DNA of 64,000 nucleotides from Prado023 sp963706885 (GCA_963706885.1 CAVPNX010000025.1:186001-250000); one strand, 5' to 3'; counted from the first letter of the stretch, positions 50,860 through 59,931 are shown. The notes: generated from the sequence alone by a model not told the origin. Translations and numbers: made by a program.

Positions 50860-51738
50860 ATGGAGACCCAGAAGCTGTTCCCGGGCAAGTACTTCATCTC
50901 CTCGATCCTCGAGATGCTCGAGTACAAGACCGAGATGACCGGCCAGATGAAGCGGCGCTACCTGATGCGCGCGGCCATGGCCGGGGTCATCGTCGGTCTG
51001 CTCTACATCGGCAACTACACGATCCAGGCCGGTTTCGAGTCCGTGGGCGACACGGGGACTGAGCCTGAGGGCCTGCTGCCGGTCGGCAAGCTGCTGGGCT
51101 CGACCTTCTTCGGCTTCGCCCTGGTGTTCATCTACTACTCGAAGTCCGAGCTCCTGACCTCGAACATGATGATCACCTCGATCGGCTACTACTTCCGGCG
51201 GACCACCCCACGGCGGATCCTGCGGGTGCTCACGCTGTGCTACATCGGGAACTTCCTCGGCGGGCTCTTCGTCGCGGTGCTGGCCTGGGCCTCGTCGATC
51301 ATCAGCGAGCCCACGATGGAGCTCATGCTGCACTCGGTCGACGTGAAGCTGGCCTTCGTCACCGATGGACCCGCCGGGTGGACGGACCTGTTCGTCCGGG
51401 CCATCCTGTGCAACTTCTTCATCAACCTCGCCATGCTGATGGTCTACAACGGGGCCATCAAGGAGGACCTGATGAAGGCCCTGGCGATGATCGTCAGCGT
51501 CTTCGTCTTCGCCTACCTCGGCTTCGAGCACTCGGTGGCCAACACCGTGCTGTTCACGATCGTGGGCCTGCAGGAGGGCATCGACCTGGTCCCGGCGACG
51601 ATGAACATCGTCATCTGCCTTGCGGGCAACTACGTGGGTGGCGGGATCCTGATCGGGCTGTACTACGCCTACCTCAACGACGAGGCCCGCTACCTGCGCC
51701 AGCACCCGGAGCTCGCTGATCCCCAGGGGCAGCCCTGA
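50860..51738 (+). CDS. Formate/nitrite transporter family protein (FocA/NirC-like)
   Basis: A 292-residue channel protein of the FNT family, which passes formate, nitrite or related small anions. Seen: six helices; the cytoplasmic-gate loop SELLTSNMMITSIG with the conserved LLTSN; the second family signature YLGFEHSVANTVLF with the central-pore histidine; and AGNYVGGGILIGLYYAYL at the end. Formate export or uptake is the natural guess because pflBA is in the same window. No nitrite reductase genes are present. ATG at 50860. Lies in the position normally taken by hadAB between rpmG and murB. Confidence 0.9.
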   Translation: METQKLFPGKYFISSILEMLEYKTEMTGQMKRRYLMRAAMAGVIVGLLYIGNYTIQAGFESVGDTGTEPEGLLPVGKLLGSTFFGFALVFIYYSKSELLTSNMMITSIGYYFRRTTPRRILRVLTLCYIGNFLGGLFVAVLAWASSIISEPTMELMLHSVDVKLAFVTDGPAGWTDLFVRAILCNFFINLAMLMVYNGAIKEDLMKALAMIVSVFVFAYLGFEHSVANTVLFTIVGLQEGIDLVPATMNIVICLAGNYVGGGILIGLYYAYLNDEARYLRQHPELADPQGQP

Positions 51739-51779
51739 ACACCGACCACCACGAGGTCGACCCCCACTGGCGGCACTGG

Positions 51780-52211
51780 GTGGGTCGGTGCGTCCGGCTG
51801 GGGGCCTGGCTGGCCGCCACCTCGGTCATCTGGTTGGCCCTCCTGGTCCTCGCGTGGGCCCAGGGCGGCCATCGTGAGCCCGGTGGCACCGGCCCCCTGG
51901 CCCTGGCCAGTGCGGCAGCGCTGATCGACATCGCGCTGCTGGGCAACATCGGTCGCTGGTGGATGAAGCCGCGCTGGCCGGGCCGGGTCCGGACCGGGTG
52001 GTGGGGTCGGGCGACTGATCCGCTGCGGTGGCCGCTGCCGGTGGCCACCCTGGTCGTCCTGGTGGCCAACCTCATGCTCACCCTGGCCGATCGGATGATC
52101 CCGTTGGACTGGCTCAGCCTGGGGCTGTGCGTCGGCGGCTTGGCCCTGCTCGGGGCGGTGGCCACGACGATGCCCCGCGACGTCGCCGCCCACCGTCCGG
52201 GTGCGGCATGA
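51780..52211 (+). CDS. Small membrane protein of unknown function
   Basis: A 143-residue protein with four hydrophobic segments: LGAWLAATSVIWLALLVLAW, LASAAALIDIALLGNIG, PVATLVVLVANLMLTLA and LCVGGLALLGAVATTMP. Positive residues (KPRWPGRVRTGWWGR) lie in the central loop. I do not recognise a family. Either GTG at 51780 or a CTG at 51735 that overlaps the FNT stop could be the start. The end overlaps murB by 4 nt (ATGA), so it is translated with it. Confidence 0.7.
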   Translation: MGRCVRLGAWLAATSVIWLALLVLAWAQGGHREPGGTGPLALASAAALIDIALLGNIGRWWMKPRWPGRVRTGWWGRATDPLRWPLPVATLVVLVANLMLTLADRMIPLDWLSLGLCVGGLALLGAVATTMPRDVAAHRPGAA

Positions 52212-53284
52212 CCGATCCCTCCGGTCCCGTGCCGAGCCGCGCGCCGAACGACGGGTTGGACCTCGCGGCGATGACCACCCTGCGGGTCGGCGGCCCGGCC
52301 GCCCGGATCGTCACCGCCGGGACCACTCAGGAGCTCGTCGAGGTGGTGACCGCCGCCGACCTCGCGGGCGAACCGCTGCTGCTCGTCGGTGGTGGATCCA
52401 ACCTGCTGGTCGCCGACGAGGGCTTCCCCGGGACGGTGGTCCGGATCGGCACGCGCGGGGTTGCGGTGGCACCCGCGGGTCCGGATCGGGTGCGTGTCAC
52501 GATCGCCGCCGGTGAGCCGTGGGAGACGTTCGTCGCCTCGGCGGTCTCCTCCGGATGGTCCGGCGTCGAGGCGCTGTCCGGGATCCCGGGATCCACCGGT
52601 GCCACCCCGATCCAGAACGTCGGCGCCTACGGGGCCGAGGTCGCGCAGGTCGTCGAGTCCCTCGAGGTCCTCGACCGGCGCAGTGGCGCGGTCGGTCGGA
52701 TGGAGCCGGCGGAGGCGGGCTTCGGCTACCGGGACTCGGCACTCAAGCGCCAGCCCGGGCGCTGGGTGGTGCTGTCGGTGACGATGGACCTGGCGGTCGG
52801 CGAGATGGGCGCTCCCGTGCGCTACGCGGAGCTGGCAGGGCTGCTCGGGGTCGACCTGGGGGACCGCGCGCCGGCGTCGGCCGTCCGGCAGGCCGTGCTC
52901 GAGCTGCGCCGCGGCAAGGGGATGGTGCTCGACGATGCCGACCACGACACGTGGAGCGCCGGATCGTTCTTCACCAACCCGATCGTCAGCCCGGCCCAGG
53001 CCGACGCCCTGCCGGTGGATGCCCCCCGCTTCGTCCAACCGGACGGGTCGGTCAAGACGTCGGCCGCGTGGCTGATCACGCACGCCGGCTTCACGCGCGG
53101 CTACGCGGTGCGTCCCGGCGCCCGGGCGGCGCTGTCCAGCAAGCACGCCCTGGCACTGACCAACCGGGGTGGGGCCACTGCCGAGGACGTGCTCGAACTG
53201 GCCCGGGTCCTGCGCGCGGGGGTCGCCGAGCGGTTCGGGATCGTCCTGGAGAACGAGCCCGTCCTGGTCGGCTGCGCCCTGTAG
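52208..53284 (+). CDS. murB: UDP-N-acetylenolpyruvoylglucosamine reductase MurB
   Basis: FAD-dependent enzyme that reduces UDP-GlcNAc-enolpyruvate to UDP-MurNAc for peptidoglycan. Seen: 358 residues, AAMTTLRVGGPAARIVTAGT, FAD-binding LLLVGGGSNLLVADEGF, the GSTGATPIQNVGAYGAEV motif, FGYRDSALK, and the catalytic SAGSFFTNPIVSP serine region with SSKHALALTNRGGATAEDVL at the C-terminus. ATG 52208. It is a type I MurB without the extra loop deletion. Normal length. Confidence 0.95.
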   Translation: MTDPSGPVPSRAPNDGLDLAAMTTLRVGGPAARIVTAGTTQELVEVVTAADLAGEPLLLVGGGSNLLVADEGFPGTVVRIGTRGVAVAPAGPDRVRVTIAAGEPWETFVASAVSSGWSGVEALSGIPGSTGATPIQNVGAYGAEVAQVVESLEVLDRRSGAVGRMEPAEAGFGYRDSALKRQPGRWVVLSVTMDLAVGEMGAPVRYAELAGLLGVDLGDRAPASAVRQAVLELRRGKGMVLDDADHDTWSAGSFFTNPIVSPAQADALPVDAPRFVQPDGSVKTSAAWLITHAGFTRGYAVRPGARAALSSKHALALTNRGGATAEDVLELARVLRAGVAERFGIVLENEPVLVGCAL

Positions 53285-53294
53285 GGACCGCTGC

Positions 53295-54503
53295 TCAGCG
53301 GGCCTCGCCGAGCAGCGTGGCCATCCGGGCCACGCCCTCCTCGAGGTCGGCGTCGCCCAGGGCGTAGGACAGGCGCAGGTAGCCGGGGGTCCCGAAGGCC
53401 TCGCCCGGGACGACCGCCACCTCCACCTCGTCGAGGATCAGCGTGGCGAGCTCGGCCGAGGTGGCCGGGCGCTGGCCGCGGATCTCCTTGCCCAGGACGT
53501 CCTCGACCGACGGGTAGACGTAGAACGCGCCCTCCGGCTCGGGGCAGAGCACCCCGGGGATCGCCGACAGCAGTTCGACGATCCGGCGGCGGCGACGGTC
53601 GAAGGCCACCTTCATCTCCTCGACGGCCACCAGGTCCCCGGACACGGCCGCCAGGGCGGCGATCTGCGAGACGTTGGCGACGTTCGAGGTTGCGTGCGAC
53701 TGCAGGTTGGTCGCCGCCTTGACGATGTCCTGCGGTCCGATGAGCCAGCCCACCCGCCAGCCGGTCATGGCGTACGTCTTGGCCACCCCGTTGACCACGA
53801 TGCAGCGATCGACGAGCTCGGGCACCTCCACCGGCATCGAGGCGAACTCGGCGTCGCCGTACACGAGGTGCTCGTAGATCTCGTCGGTGACCACCCAGAT
53901 CCCGTGCTCGACGGCCCAGCGGCCGATGGCGGCCACGTCCTCGGGGGAGTACACCGCACCGGTCGGGTTCGACGGCGAGACGAAGACCAGGGCCTTGGTG
54001 CTCGGGGTGCGTGCGGCCTCCAGCTCGTCGACGGTCGCCCGGTACCCGCTCTCCGGCGAGGTGGGGACCACCACGGTGGTCCCGCCGGCCAGGGCGATCG
54101 ACTCCGGGTAGGTGGTCCAGTACGGGGCTGGCAGCAGCACCTCGTCGCCGGGGTCGAGCAGGGCGGCGAACGCGTTGTAGAGCGCCTGCTTGCCGCCGTT
54201 GGTGATCAGCACGTGGCTGGGCTTCACGATGAGCCCGGAGTCCCGGTAGGTCTTGGCGGCCACCGCCTCCTTGAGCTCGGGCAGGCCACCTGCTGGCGTG
54301 TAGCGGTGCCACCGGGGGTCCCGGCAGGCGGCCGCAGCAGCCTCGACGATGTAGTCCGGCGTCGGGAAGTCCGGCTCCCCGGCCCCGAACCCGATGACGG
54401 GACGGCCGGCGGCCTTGAGGGCCTTGGCCCTGGCGTCGACGGCCAGGGTCGCTGATTCGGCGATCGCGCCGATCCGGGCAGAGACTCGACGGGCAGCAGG
54501 CAT
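53295..54503 (-). CDS. Pyridoxal-phosphate aminotransferase (aspartate/alanine aminotransferase-like)
   Basis: A 402-residue class I aminotransferase. Seen: GFGAGEPDFPTPDYIVEAAA, GGKQALYNAFAALLDPGDEV, ASPSNPTG-type FVSPSNPTGAVYSPEDVAAI (PLP-contacting Asn), VVTDEIYEHLVYG (Asp), the Schiff-base lysine in NGVAKTYAMTGWRVGWLIG and YLRLSYALG with the substrate arginine. Annotated as AspC in comparable genomes. ATG at 54503 with TACCAT exactly 7 nt before (leaderless style). Converges with murB. Longer frames that run over the tRNA are rejected. Confidence 0.9.
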   Translation of the reverse strand: MPAARRVSARIGAIAESATLAVDARAKALKAAGRPVIGFGAGEPDFPTPDYIVEAAAAACRDPRWHRYTPAGGLPELKEAVAAKTYRDSGLIVKPSHVLITNGGKQALYNAFAALLDPGDEVLLPAPYWTTYPESIALAGGTTVVVPTSPESGYRATVDELEAARTPSTKALVFVSPSNPTGAVYSPEDVAAIGRWAVEHGIWVVTDEIYEHLVYGDAEFASMPVEVPELVDRCIVVNGVAKTYAMTGWRVGWLIGPQDIVKAATNLQSHATSNVANVSQIAALAAVSGDLVAVEEMKVAFDRRRRRIVELLSAIPGVLCPEPEGAFYVYPSVEDVLGKEIRGQRPATSAELATLILDEVEVAVVPGEAFGTPGYLRLSYALGDADLEEGVARMATLLGEAR

Positions 54504-54510
54504 GGGCCCC

Positions 54511-54516
54511 ATGGTA
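54511..54516 (-). promoter_or_regulatory. -10 box of a probable leaderless aminotransferase transcript
   Basis: On the minus strand TACCAT is followed by GGGGCCC (7 nt) and the ATG at 54503. The same TAnnnT-N7-start layout occurs at menB and trpB2. Confidence 0.5.
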
Positions 54517-54652
54517 GTGATCGGCGCCGGCTGGGTCGCCGCCACGCCCCAGCCCGACGTGCGCGCATTTGGGCCGGGGGAGGTGGCGCCGTACACTGGG
54601 CCATCCGGGTCGGCGCACCCTCGCGGTAGCCTGCCCGGGTCAAGAAGTCCAA

Positions 54653-54725
54653 AGGGTCGTAGCTCAATTGGTAGAGCACCGGTCTCCAAAACCGGCGGTT
54701 GGGGGTTCAAGTCCCTCCGGCCCTG
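54653..54725 (+). tRNA. tRNA-Trp (CCA)
   Basis: Acceptor arms AGGGTCG and CGGCCCT pair with one G-U, D-arm AGCTCAATTGGTAGAGC, anticodon loop CTCCAAA (CCA) and T-loop GGTTCAAGTCC. 73 nt, discriminator G. Upstream of secE, as in most actinobacteria. Confidence 0.95.
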
Positions 54726-54792
54726 CGAGGCGAGGCGTTCGCGTCCCGTATCAACAACACATGTGGGCGCGCGTGCCCACTTCGGAGGACCT

Positions 54793-55047
54793 GTGAGCGA
54801 GAGCAGCACGACGACTGACCGTGGCTCTTCCGGCGACAAGAAGCCGGCCGGCAAGCCCAGCCTGTGGGCGCGGTTCACGCTGTTCATGCGACAGATGGTT
54901 GCTGAGCTCCGCAAGGTCATCTGGCCCACGCGCAAGGAGTTGCTCACCTACACCTGGGTCGTGATCGTGTTCGTGACGGTCTTCACCCTCATGGTGGCGG
55001 CGTTCGACTTCGTGTTCACACGACTGGTGCTGCAGCTCTTCAGCTGA
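54793..55047 (+). CDS. secE: Preprotein translocase subunit SecE
   Basis: An 84-residue subunit of the SecYEG channel. Seen: a polar N-terminus, then MRQMVAELRKVIWPTRKELL (the hallmark amphipathic helix) and one membrane helix TYTWVVIVFVTVFTLMVAAF. GTG at 54793 with GGAGGACCT upstream. Located 67 bp after tRNA-Trp and 34 bp before nusG. Confidence 0.95.
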   Translation: MSESSTTTDRGSSGDKKPAGKPSLWARFTLFMRQMVAELRKVIWPTRKELLTYTWVVIVFVTVFTLMVAAFDFVFTRLVLQLFS

Positions 55048-55081
55048 GCTGCTCACCGCTACGAGATCTGCGAGGACGACT

Positions 55082-55900
55082 GTGTCTGGTTCGACCGACG
55101 AGTTCGACGCCCCTGAGGGTGCGACCGCCGAATCCGAGTGGTCGGCTGCCCCCGAGGCCGCCGACCGGATCGACGCTGCCCCGATCTTCAGCGATGGTGA
55201 CGAGGTGCCGGTCGACGAGGCCCCCGAGGCCGAGGTCGTGCAGGGCGAGGCCACCGAGGCCGAGGCTGAGGCTGCGACCGTGGACCCCCTGGCCGCCTTC
55301 CGCGCGGAGATGTCCGCGGCCCCGGGGGACTGGTACGTCATCCACTCCTACGCCGGCTATGAGAACAAGGTGAAGGCGAACCTGCTCACCCGGGCCACCT
55401 CGCTGAACATGGAGGACTACATCTTCCAGGTCGAGGTCCCGATCGAGGAGGTCGTGGAGATCAAGAACGGCCAGAAGAAGCAGGTCAAGCGCAACAAGTT
55501 CCCCGGCTACGTCCTGGTCCGCATGGACCTCACCGACGAGTCCTGGGGCACCGTGCGGCACACCCCGGGTGTGACCGGCTTCGTCGGCCACGCCCACCAA
55601 CCGCTGCCCCTGAGCCTCGATGAGGTCGTGGCGATCCTGGCTCCCGAGCCGGAGGTCGCGGTCGAGCCGATCGCCGCCGGTGGTGGCTCGTCGGCCAAGG
55701 CAGCGGGCAGGCCGGCGAAGGTCGTGGAGATCGACCTGGCCCCGGGCGACTCCGTCACGGTCATCGACGGCGCGTTCGCCACGCTGCACGCCACCGTGTC
55801 CGAGATCAACATCGAGGGCCAGAAGATCACCGGCCTCGTGGAGATCTTCGGCCGTGAGACCCCGGTCGAGCTCCGGTTCGACCAGATCGAGAAGAACTAG
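55082..55900 (+). CDS. nusG: Transcription termination/antitermination protein NusG
   Basis: RNA polymerase elongation factor coupling transcription to translation and Rho. Seen: 272 residues. An acidic, Ala/Glu-rich N-terminal extension of about 75 residues precedes the NGN domain (WYVIHSYAGYENKVKANLL, KFPGYVLVRMDLTDESWGTV, TGFVGHAHQPLPLSLDEV). A linker and the KOW domain (APGDSVTVIDGAFATLHATV-like region, then VSEINIEGQKITGLVEIFGR) follow. The extension is common in actinobacteria. GTG at 55082. Confidence 0.95.
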   Translation: MSGSTDEFDAPEGATAESEWSAAPEAADRIDAAPIFSDGDEVPVDEAPEAEVVQGEATEAEAEAATVDPLAAFRAEMSAAPGDWYVIHSYAGYENKVKANLLTRATSLNMEDYIFQVEVPIEEVVEIKNGQKKQVKRNKFPGYVLVRMDLTDESWGTVRHTPGVTGFVGHAHQPLPLSLDEVVAILAPEPEVAVEPIAAGGGSSAKAAGRPAKVVEIDLAPGDSVTVIDGAFATLHATVSEINIEGQKITGLVEIFGRETPVELRFDQIEKN

Positions 55901-55922
55901 CGCCGTCCGGCGCCCCCAGATT

Positions 55923-55944
55923 CCCGCGGTGAACGCGCCGCGGG
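55923..55944 (+). promoter_or_regulatory. Intergenic hairpin between nusG and rplK
   Basis: CCCGCGG (55923-55929) and CCGCGGG (55938-55944) form a perfect 7-bp stem with an 8-nt loop, 26 nt before the rplK ATG. May attenuate or protect the transcript; no direct evidence. Confidence 0.4.
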
Positions 55945-55970
55945 TGCACCCACACGAAGGACCTGAGGAA

Positions 55971-56405
55971 ATGCCCCCCAAGAAGAAGAAGGTCACTGGC
56001 CTGATCAAGCTCCAGATCACGGCCGGCCAGGCCAACCCGGCGCCGCCCGTCGGCCCGGCGCTGGGCCAGCACGGCGTGAACATCATGGAGTTCTGCAAGG
56101 CCTACAACGCCGCGACTGAGGCCCAGCGCGGCAACGTCATCCCGGTCGAGATCACCGTGTACGAGGATCGTTCGTTCGACTTCGTGCTCAAGACCCCGCC
56201 GGCGGCCAAGCTGATCCTCAAGGCCGCAGGGGTCGAGAAGGGCTCCGGCGTCCCCCAGAAGGACAAGGTCGGCTCGATCACCAAGGCCCAGGTCAAGGAG
56301 ATCGCCGAGGTCAAGATGCCCGACCTCAACGCCAACGACATCGATGCCGCGATGAAGATCATCGAGGGCACCGCCCGCCAGATGGGGATCACCGTCTCCG
56401 AGTGA
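55971..56405 (+). CDS. rplK: Ribosomal protein L11
   Basis: GTPase-centre protein of the large subunit, binding 23S rRNA. Seen: 144 residues, N-terminal PPKKKKVTGLIKLQITAGQA, the proline-rich PAPPVGPALGQHGVNIMEFC, FDFVLKTPPAAKLILKAAG and the C-terminal RNA-binding KDKVGSITKAQVKEIAEVK. ATG at 55971 after GAGGAA. Usual first gene of the L11-L1 operon. Confidence 0.97.
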   Translation: MPPKKKKVTGLIKLQITAGQANPAPPVGPALGQHGVNIMEFCKAYNAATEAQRGNVIPVEITVYEDRSFDFVLKTPPAAKLILKAAGVEKGSGVPQKDKVGSITKAQVKEIAEVKMPDLNANDIDAAMKIIEGTARQMGITVSE

Positions 56406-56475
56406 GACGCCCCACCCACGAACGCGTGGTAGGGCCGGCGCGGCCCGTCACACCACCAACGGAGAGGAATCCGTC

Positions 56476-57192
56476 ATGAAGCGCAGCAAGGGCTACCGCG
56501 AGGCAGCCGAGAAGATCGACGCCACCCAGTTGCACACCCCGCTCAGCGCGGTGCGCCTGGCCAAGGAGACGAGTCCGGCGAAGTTCGACGCGACCGTCGA
56601 GGTCGCCATGCGGCTGGGGATCGACCCCCGCAAGGCCGACCAGATGGTGCGCGGCACCGTCAACCTCCCGCACGGCACCGGCAAGACCGCCAGGGTCCTG
56701 GTCTTCGCCAACGCCGCCAAGGCTGACGAGGCACGCGCCGCCGGTGCCGACTTCGTCGGCGGGGACGACATGATCGAGAAGGTCGCCGCCGGCTGGACCG
56801 ACTTCGACGCCGCTGTGGCCACCCCCGACCTGATGGGCAAGGTCGGCCGCCTGGGCAAGGTGCTGGGCCCCCGTGGGCTCATGCCCAACCCGAAGACCGG
56901 CACCGTCACGATGGACGTCGCCAAGGCCGTGACCGACATCAAGGGCGGCAAGATCGAGTTCCGCAACGACAAGCACGCCAACCTGAACTTCCCGATCGGG
57001 CGGGTCTCCTTCACCGAGGCCCAGCTGGTCGAGAACTACAGCGCGGCGATCGACGAGATCACCCGGCTCAAGCCGTCCGCGGCCAAGGGCCGCTACATCA
57101 AGAAGGCCACCATCTCCACCACGATGGGCCCGGGCATCCCGGTTGATCCCAGCCGGACCCGTGACCTGCTCGGCGAGGACGAGAGCGCCTGA
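56476..57192 (+). CDS. rplA: Ribosomal protein L1
   Basis: L1-stalk protein and, in many bacteria, repressor of its own operon. Seen: 238 residues, KRSKGYREAAEKIDATQLHT, FDATVEVAMRLGIDPRKADQ, NLPHGTGKTARVLVFANAAK, MGKVGRLGKVLGPRGLMPNP and the end AKGRYIKKATISTTMGPGIP. ATG 56476 with GGAGAGGAA upstream. 70 bp from rplK. Confidence 0.97.
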   Translation: MKRSKGYREAAEKIDATQLHTPLSAVRLAKETSPAKFDATVEVAMRLGIDPRKADQMVRGTVNLPHGTGKTARVLVFANAAKADEARAAGADFVGGDDMIEKVAAGWTDFDAAVATPDLMGKVGRLGKVLGPRGLMPNPKTGTVTMDVAKAVTDIKGGKIEFRNDKHANLNFPIGRVSFTEAQLVENYSAAIDEITRLKPSAAKGRYIKKATISTTMGPGIPVDPSRTRDLLGEDESA

Positions 57193-57206
57193 CCCCGCCA
57201 TACGAT

Positions 57207-57249
57207 CGACGGGCCCGCCTGCTGCCACGGCAGCACGGCGGGCCCGTCG
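57207..57249 (+). terminator. Terminator after rplA
   Basis: CGACGGGCCCGCC (57207-57219) and GGCGGGCCCGTCG (57237-57249) form a perfect 13-bp stem; the internal TGCTGCC/GGCAGCA pair extends it. Followed by TCGTTCGT. Confidence 0.85.
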
Positions 57250-57268
57250 TCGTTCGTGGGGCGGGGGG

Positions 57269-57991
57269 CTACCAGTTCGACAGGACGCGCCCCTGCTTGT
57301 CCTTGAAGGACCCGATGACGATCATCACCAGGTCGATCAGGAACCAGATCCCGAAGCCGCCCAGCGTGATCAGGTACAGGATCCCGGTCCCGATCTTGCC
57401 CACGTAGAAGCGCTGTATCCCCAGCACGCTGAACAGCAGGATCAGCAGCAGGGCGACCAGCCGGCTCTTCGGGCTGGCGGGCTGGCCGCCCGCGTCGAAC
57501 ATGGGCTTGCCGTTCGGGAAGGTGGCCACGGCCGCGGCCGTCACGGGTGCGGCGGCCATCACCGGCGGCGCGGGAGGCGCGGGCGGCGCAACCGGGGGAG
57601 CAACCGGCGGTGCCGGGGGAGCCCAGCCGGGGGTGCCGGCGGAGCGGGCGGCGGGACCGGGGCTGCGTCCGCCGGGGGTGCGGGCGGTGCGGCCGGCTCG
57701 ACCACCTCGGGCTCCGGAGTCCCAGCCACGACCTCGGCCTGCGCAGCCTCGGCCTCGCGGCGCCACGGCCGGCTCGGGCGCAGGTGCCTCGGCGACCGCT
57801 GCCTCGACGGGTGCGGCGTCGGCGACGGCCTCCGGGACGGGCAGGTCCTCGGGTGTCGGATCGGGGGACGCGGGGGCGTCCGGGATGGGTGCCGCGAGGT
57901 CGTCGACGGCCGGTGGATCGATCGGGGACTCGGGGGCCCCCGAGGGCAGGCCGGCCTCGGCCGGCTCGGGGAGGTTCTGGTCCATGCTCAT
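57269..57991 (-). CDS. TM2-domain membrane protein, with a compensating double frameshift
   Basis: A 240-residue protein. Seen: an Ala/Pro/Glu-rich N-terminus, a Pro/Ala-rich middle and a C-terminal TM2 domain with two helices: RLVALLLILLFSVLGIQRFY, VGKIGTGILYLITLGGFGIW and FLIDLVMIVIGSFKDKQGRV, the TM2 signature with Gly and Phe at the helix ends. In the middle (about 57630-57770) the translated frame is Gly/Arg-rich, while the +1 frame reads as a smooth acidic-to-Pro run (EAEAAQAEVVAGTPEPEVVE). Two indels near 57764 and 57623 would explain this. ATG at 57991 with AAGGA. Confidence 0.8.
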   Translation of the reverse strand: MSMDQNLPEPAEAGLPSGAPESPIDPPAVDDLAAPIPDAPASPDPTPEDLPVPEAVADAAPVEAAVAEAPAPEPAVAPRGRGCAGRGRGWDSGARGGRAGRTARTPGGRSPGPAARSAGTPGWAPPAPPVAPPVAPPAPPAPPVMAAAPVTAAAVATFPNGKPMFDAGGQPASPKSRLVALLLILLFSVLGIQRFYVGKIGTGILYLITLGGFGIWFLIDLVMIVIGSFKDKQGRVLSNW

Positions 57992-58094
57992 GGGTCATCC
58001 TTCTGCTCGGGCGGGTGCGGGTGCGGGTGCGGCAACGGAGTACCGGATCAACGTACCGGCGCCACGGCCCGCGCAGCGCGGGACACGTCGTGGC

Positions 58095-59877
58095 TCAGCG
58101 ACGCAACGCCTCGCGCAGGTTCACGACCAGCAGGGTGAACGCCGCCAGGGCCAGGGTGACGCCGACCACGATCCGCCAGTCCTTCCAGAAGTAGTAGAGG
58201 GCCACCAGCCCCACGATCAGCAGCAGGAAGCGCCCCATGACGGCCAGGAACTTGCCACGGGCGAAGCCCTCGATGGACACCAGGAGGAACAGTCCGGCGA
58301 CAGTGGTCTGCCAGGCGCTGACCCCCAGCGTCGGATGGATGATCTGGGCCAGGGTCCACAGGATGAGCGGGGTGCTCAGCACGGCCCACCAGGACAGCAG
58401 GCGGGCGCGGGTGCCCCTGGGCGGACTCGATGGGCAGGTTCCGGTGGCTCAGGTGCGCATGCGGATCCGTCGCCGACGTTGCGGCGTCCCGGGACATCGA
58501 GGCCGCCTCGTCGCGCAGGCGGGTCTGCTCCCGGCGCATCAGCAGCAGCCGGGCCTCCTCCTGGGCCAGGGCGCGCACCGCGGGCGAGCCCGGGTAGCGA
58601 CCCGCCGCAGCGATCCGCAACTCCTCGCTGGTGGCGCCGATGTCGACCTCGAGCTCGGCCAGGCGGGCCTGGATCTGGTCACTGCGCTGTTCGAGGAGCC
58701 GACGCTCGACGGCAGGGTTGGGTGCCACCTTGGCCAGTCCCGCCCAGCCGACCGGTCCGGCCCAGGAGGCGCGGACGGTTCCATCACGCTCGTAGCGCGG
58801 TCCGGCGGGTCCACGCTCGCCGCCCAGCCGGTCGCGGGTGTCGTGGCCCCAGAGCCCGCGGAATCCGTGGACCCAGTCGGTCGTGTCGTCGATGACCTCC
58901 GGGTACCAGGGATCGCCCTGGCCCGGACCGATGGATCGACCGTCCCCACGGGCGTAGTCCACGTACGGGATGCCGACGTTCTGCGCCCCGGTCGACCACG
59001 GCGTGAACACGCGGGCCATCCAGCGCCCGACGCGCAGGAACCAGGCCTGGGTCGGCGGCTCGACCGAGATCAGGTAGTCCCCCGGGAGGTAGGCCCCGGA
59101 ATGTGATCCGGCTCCGGCGAACACCACCGGGTGGCGTCCCTCGACCAGCGTGAGGTCCGGGTCGTCCCAGCGGCGGCGCAGGTCGTCGCCCGTCTCGTCG
59201 TGGGCGGAGAAGACCACCCAGCGCGGTGCGGGCAGGCCCGCCCCGTCGACCTCGCCGGTGCCGTCGAGGAAGATGGTGACCTGCTCCCAGTCGGCCTCGT
59301 GCTCGTTGACCCCGCCGAACGCCGAGCGCCAGTTGTTGAACGAGTAGAAGAACCAGTACTGGCAGATGAGCCAGTCGCCGTCGCGGACGACCCGGCCGTA
59401 GTAGGCAGGCCGGTCCGGCTCGAGGTGGGCCTGCTGCAGGAGGAAGGACCTGGCGGCACTTCCGCCCGGCACGCTCCCGCGGAAGACCAGCGACAGGCGG
59501 TTCAGGGCATCGATCAGGCGCCCGAGCAGTCCGACTGCGGCCAGGCGGCTGGCCCCGGTCAGGCGCGGCGGGCGGTCCTTGAGCGAGATGCGCGCCTTGC
59601 CCGAACCCGCGCCGGTCATGATGCCCGACAGCGACGACGTCTGGCCCGGGATGGCCTCGTCCATCGGCCCGATCATCGACGAGTCGAACGTCCCTGCTGT
59701 GGCCTCGATCACCGACTCCCCGTCGGCCACCTCGGTCCACAGGGCAGCCCTCGCCACGTAGTTGTGCACCGAGACGGGGTAGAAGTACTCCCCCTTGGTG
59801 AAGCGGACCACGGGCTCGTAGGCCCGCAGCAGGGCGAGGTCGTCGGCGGGGCCGTCCCTGTGGGGGTCGGTGGTCAT
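58095..59877 (-). CDS. Vps62/DUF946-like protein with C-terminal membrane segments, frameshifted near 58425
   Basis: A long protein of about 590 residues after correction. Seen: N-terminal AYEPVVRFTKGEYFYPVSVH, then DWLICQYWFFYSFNNWRSAF and EADWEQVTIFLDGTG, and ahead GAGSHSGAYLPGDYLIS. These fit the Vps62-type fold, with the [YW]..[YW]..N and E.DWE motifs. A coiled-coil-like helical segment follows (about 440-530), then, after an indel near 58420-58430, four hydrophobic helices (VLSTPLILWTLAQIIHPTLG, FLLLIVGLVALYYFWKDW, VVGVTLALAAFTLLVV). The function is unknown to me. ATG at 59877. Confidence 0.7.
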
Positions 59878-59896
59878 GGGCGCATCGTAGGGGGAT

Positions 59897-59925
59897 TTGG
59901 CCCCACCCTCCCGCTGGTCTACCCT
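59897..59925 (+). promoter_or_regulatory. Promoter of the rplJ-rplL unit
   Basis: TTGGCC (59897-59902) and TACCCT (59920-59925) with a 17-bp spacer form a good sigma-70-type promoter just before the L10 leader. Transcription would start at about 59932. Confidence 0.6.
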
Positions 59926-59931
59926 TGGGGT

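Noticed and set aside
54504..54947. N-terminal extension of the aminotransferase over tRNA-Trp
   Set aside because: It crosses tRNA-Trp and secE; the conserved sequence begins at the ATG at 54503.
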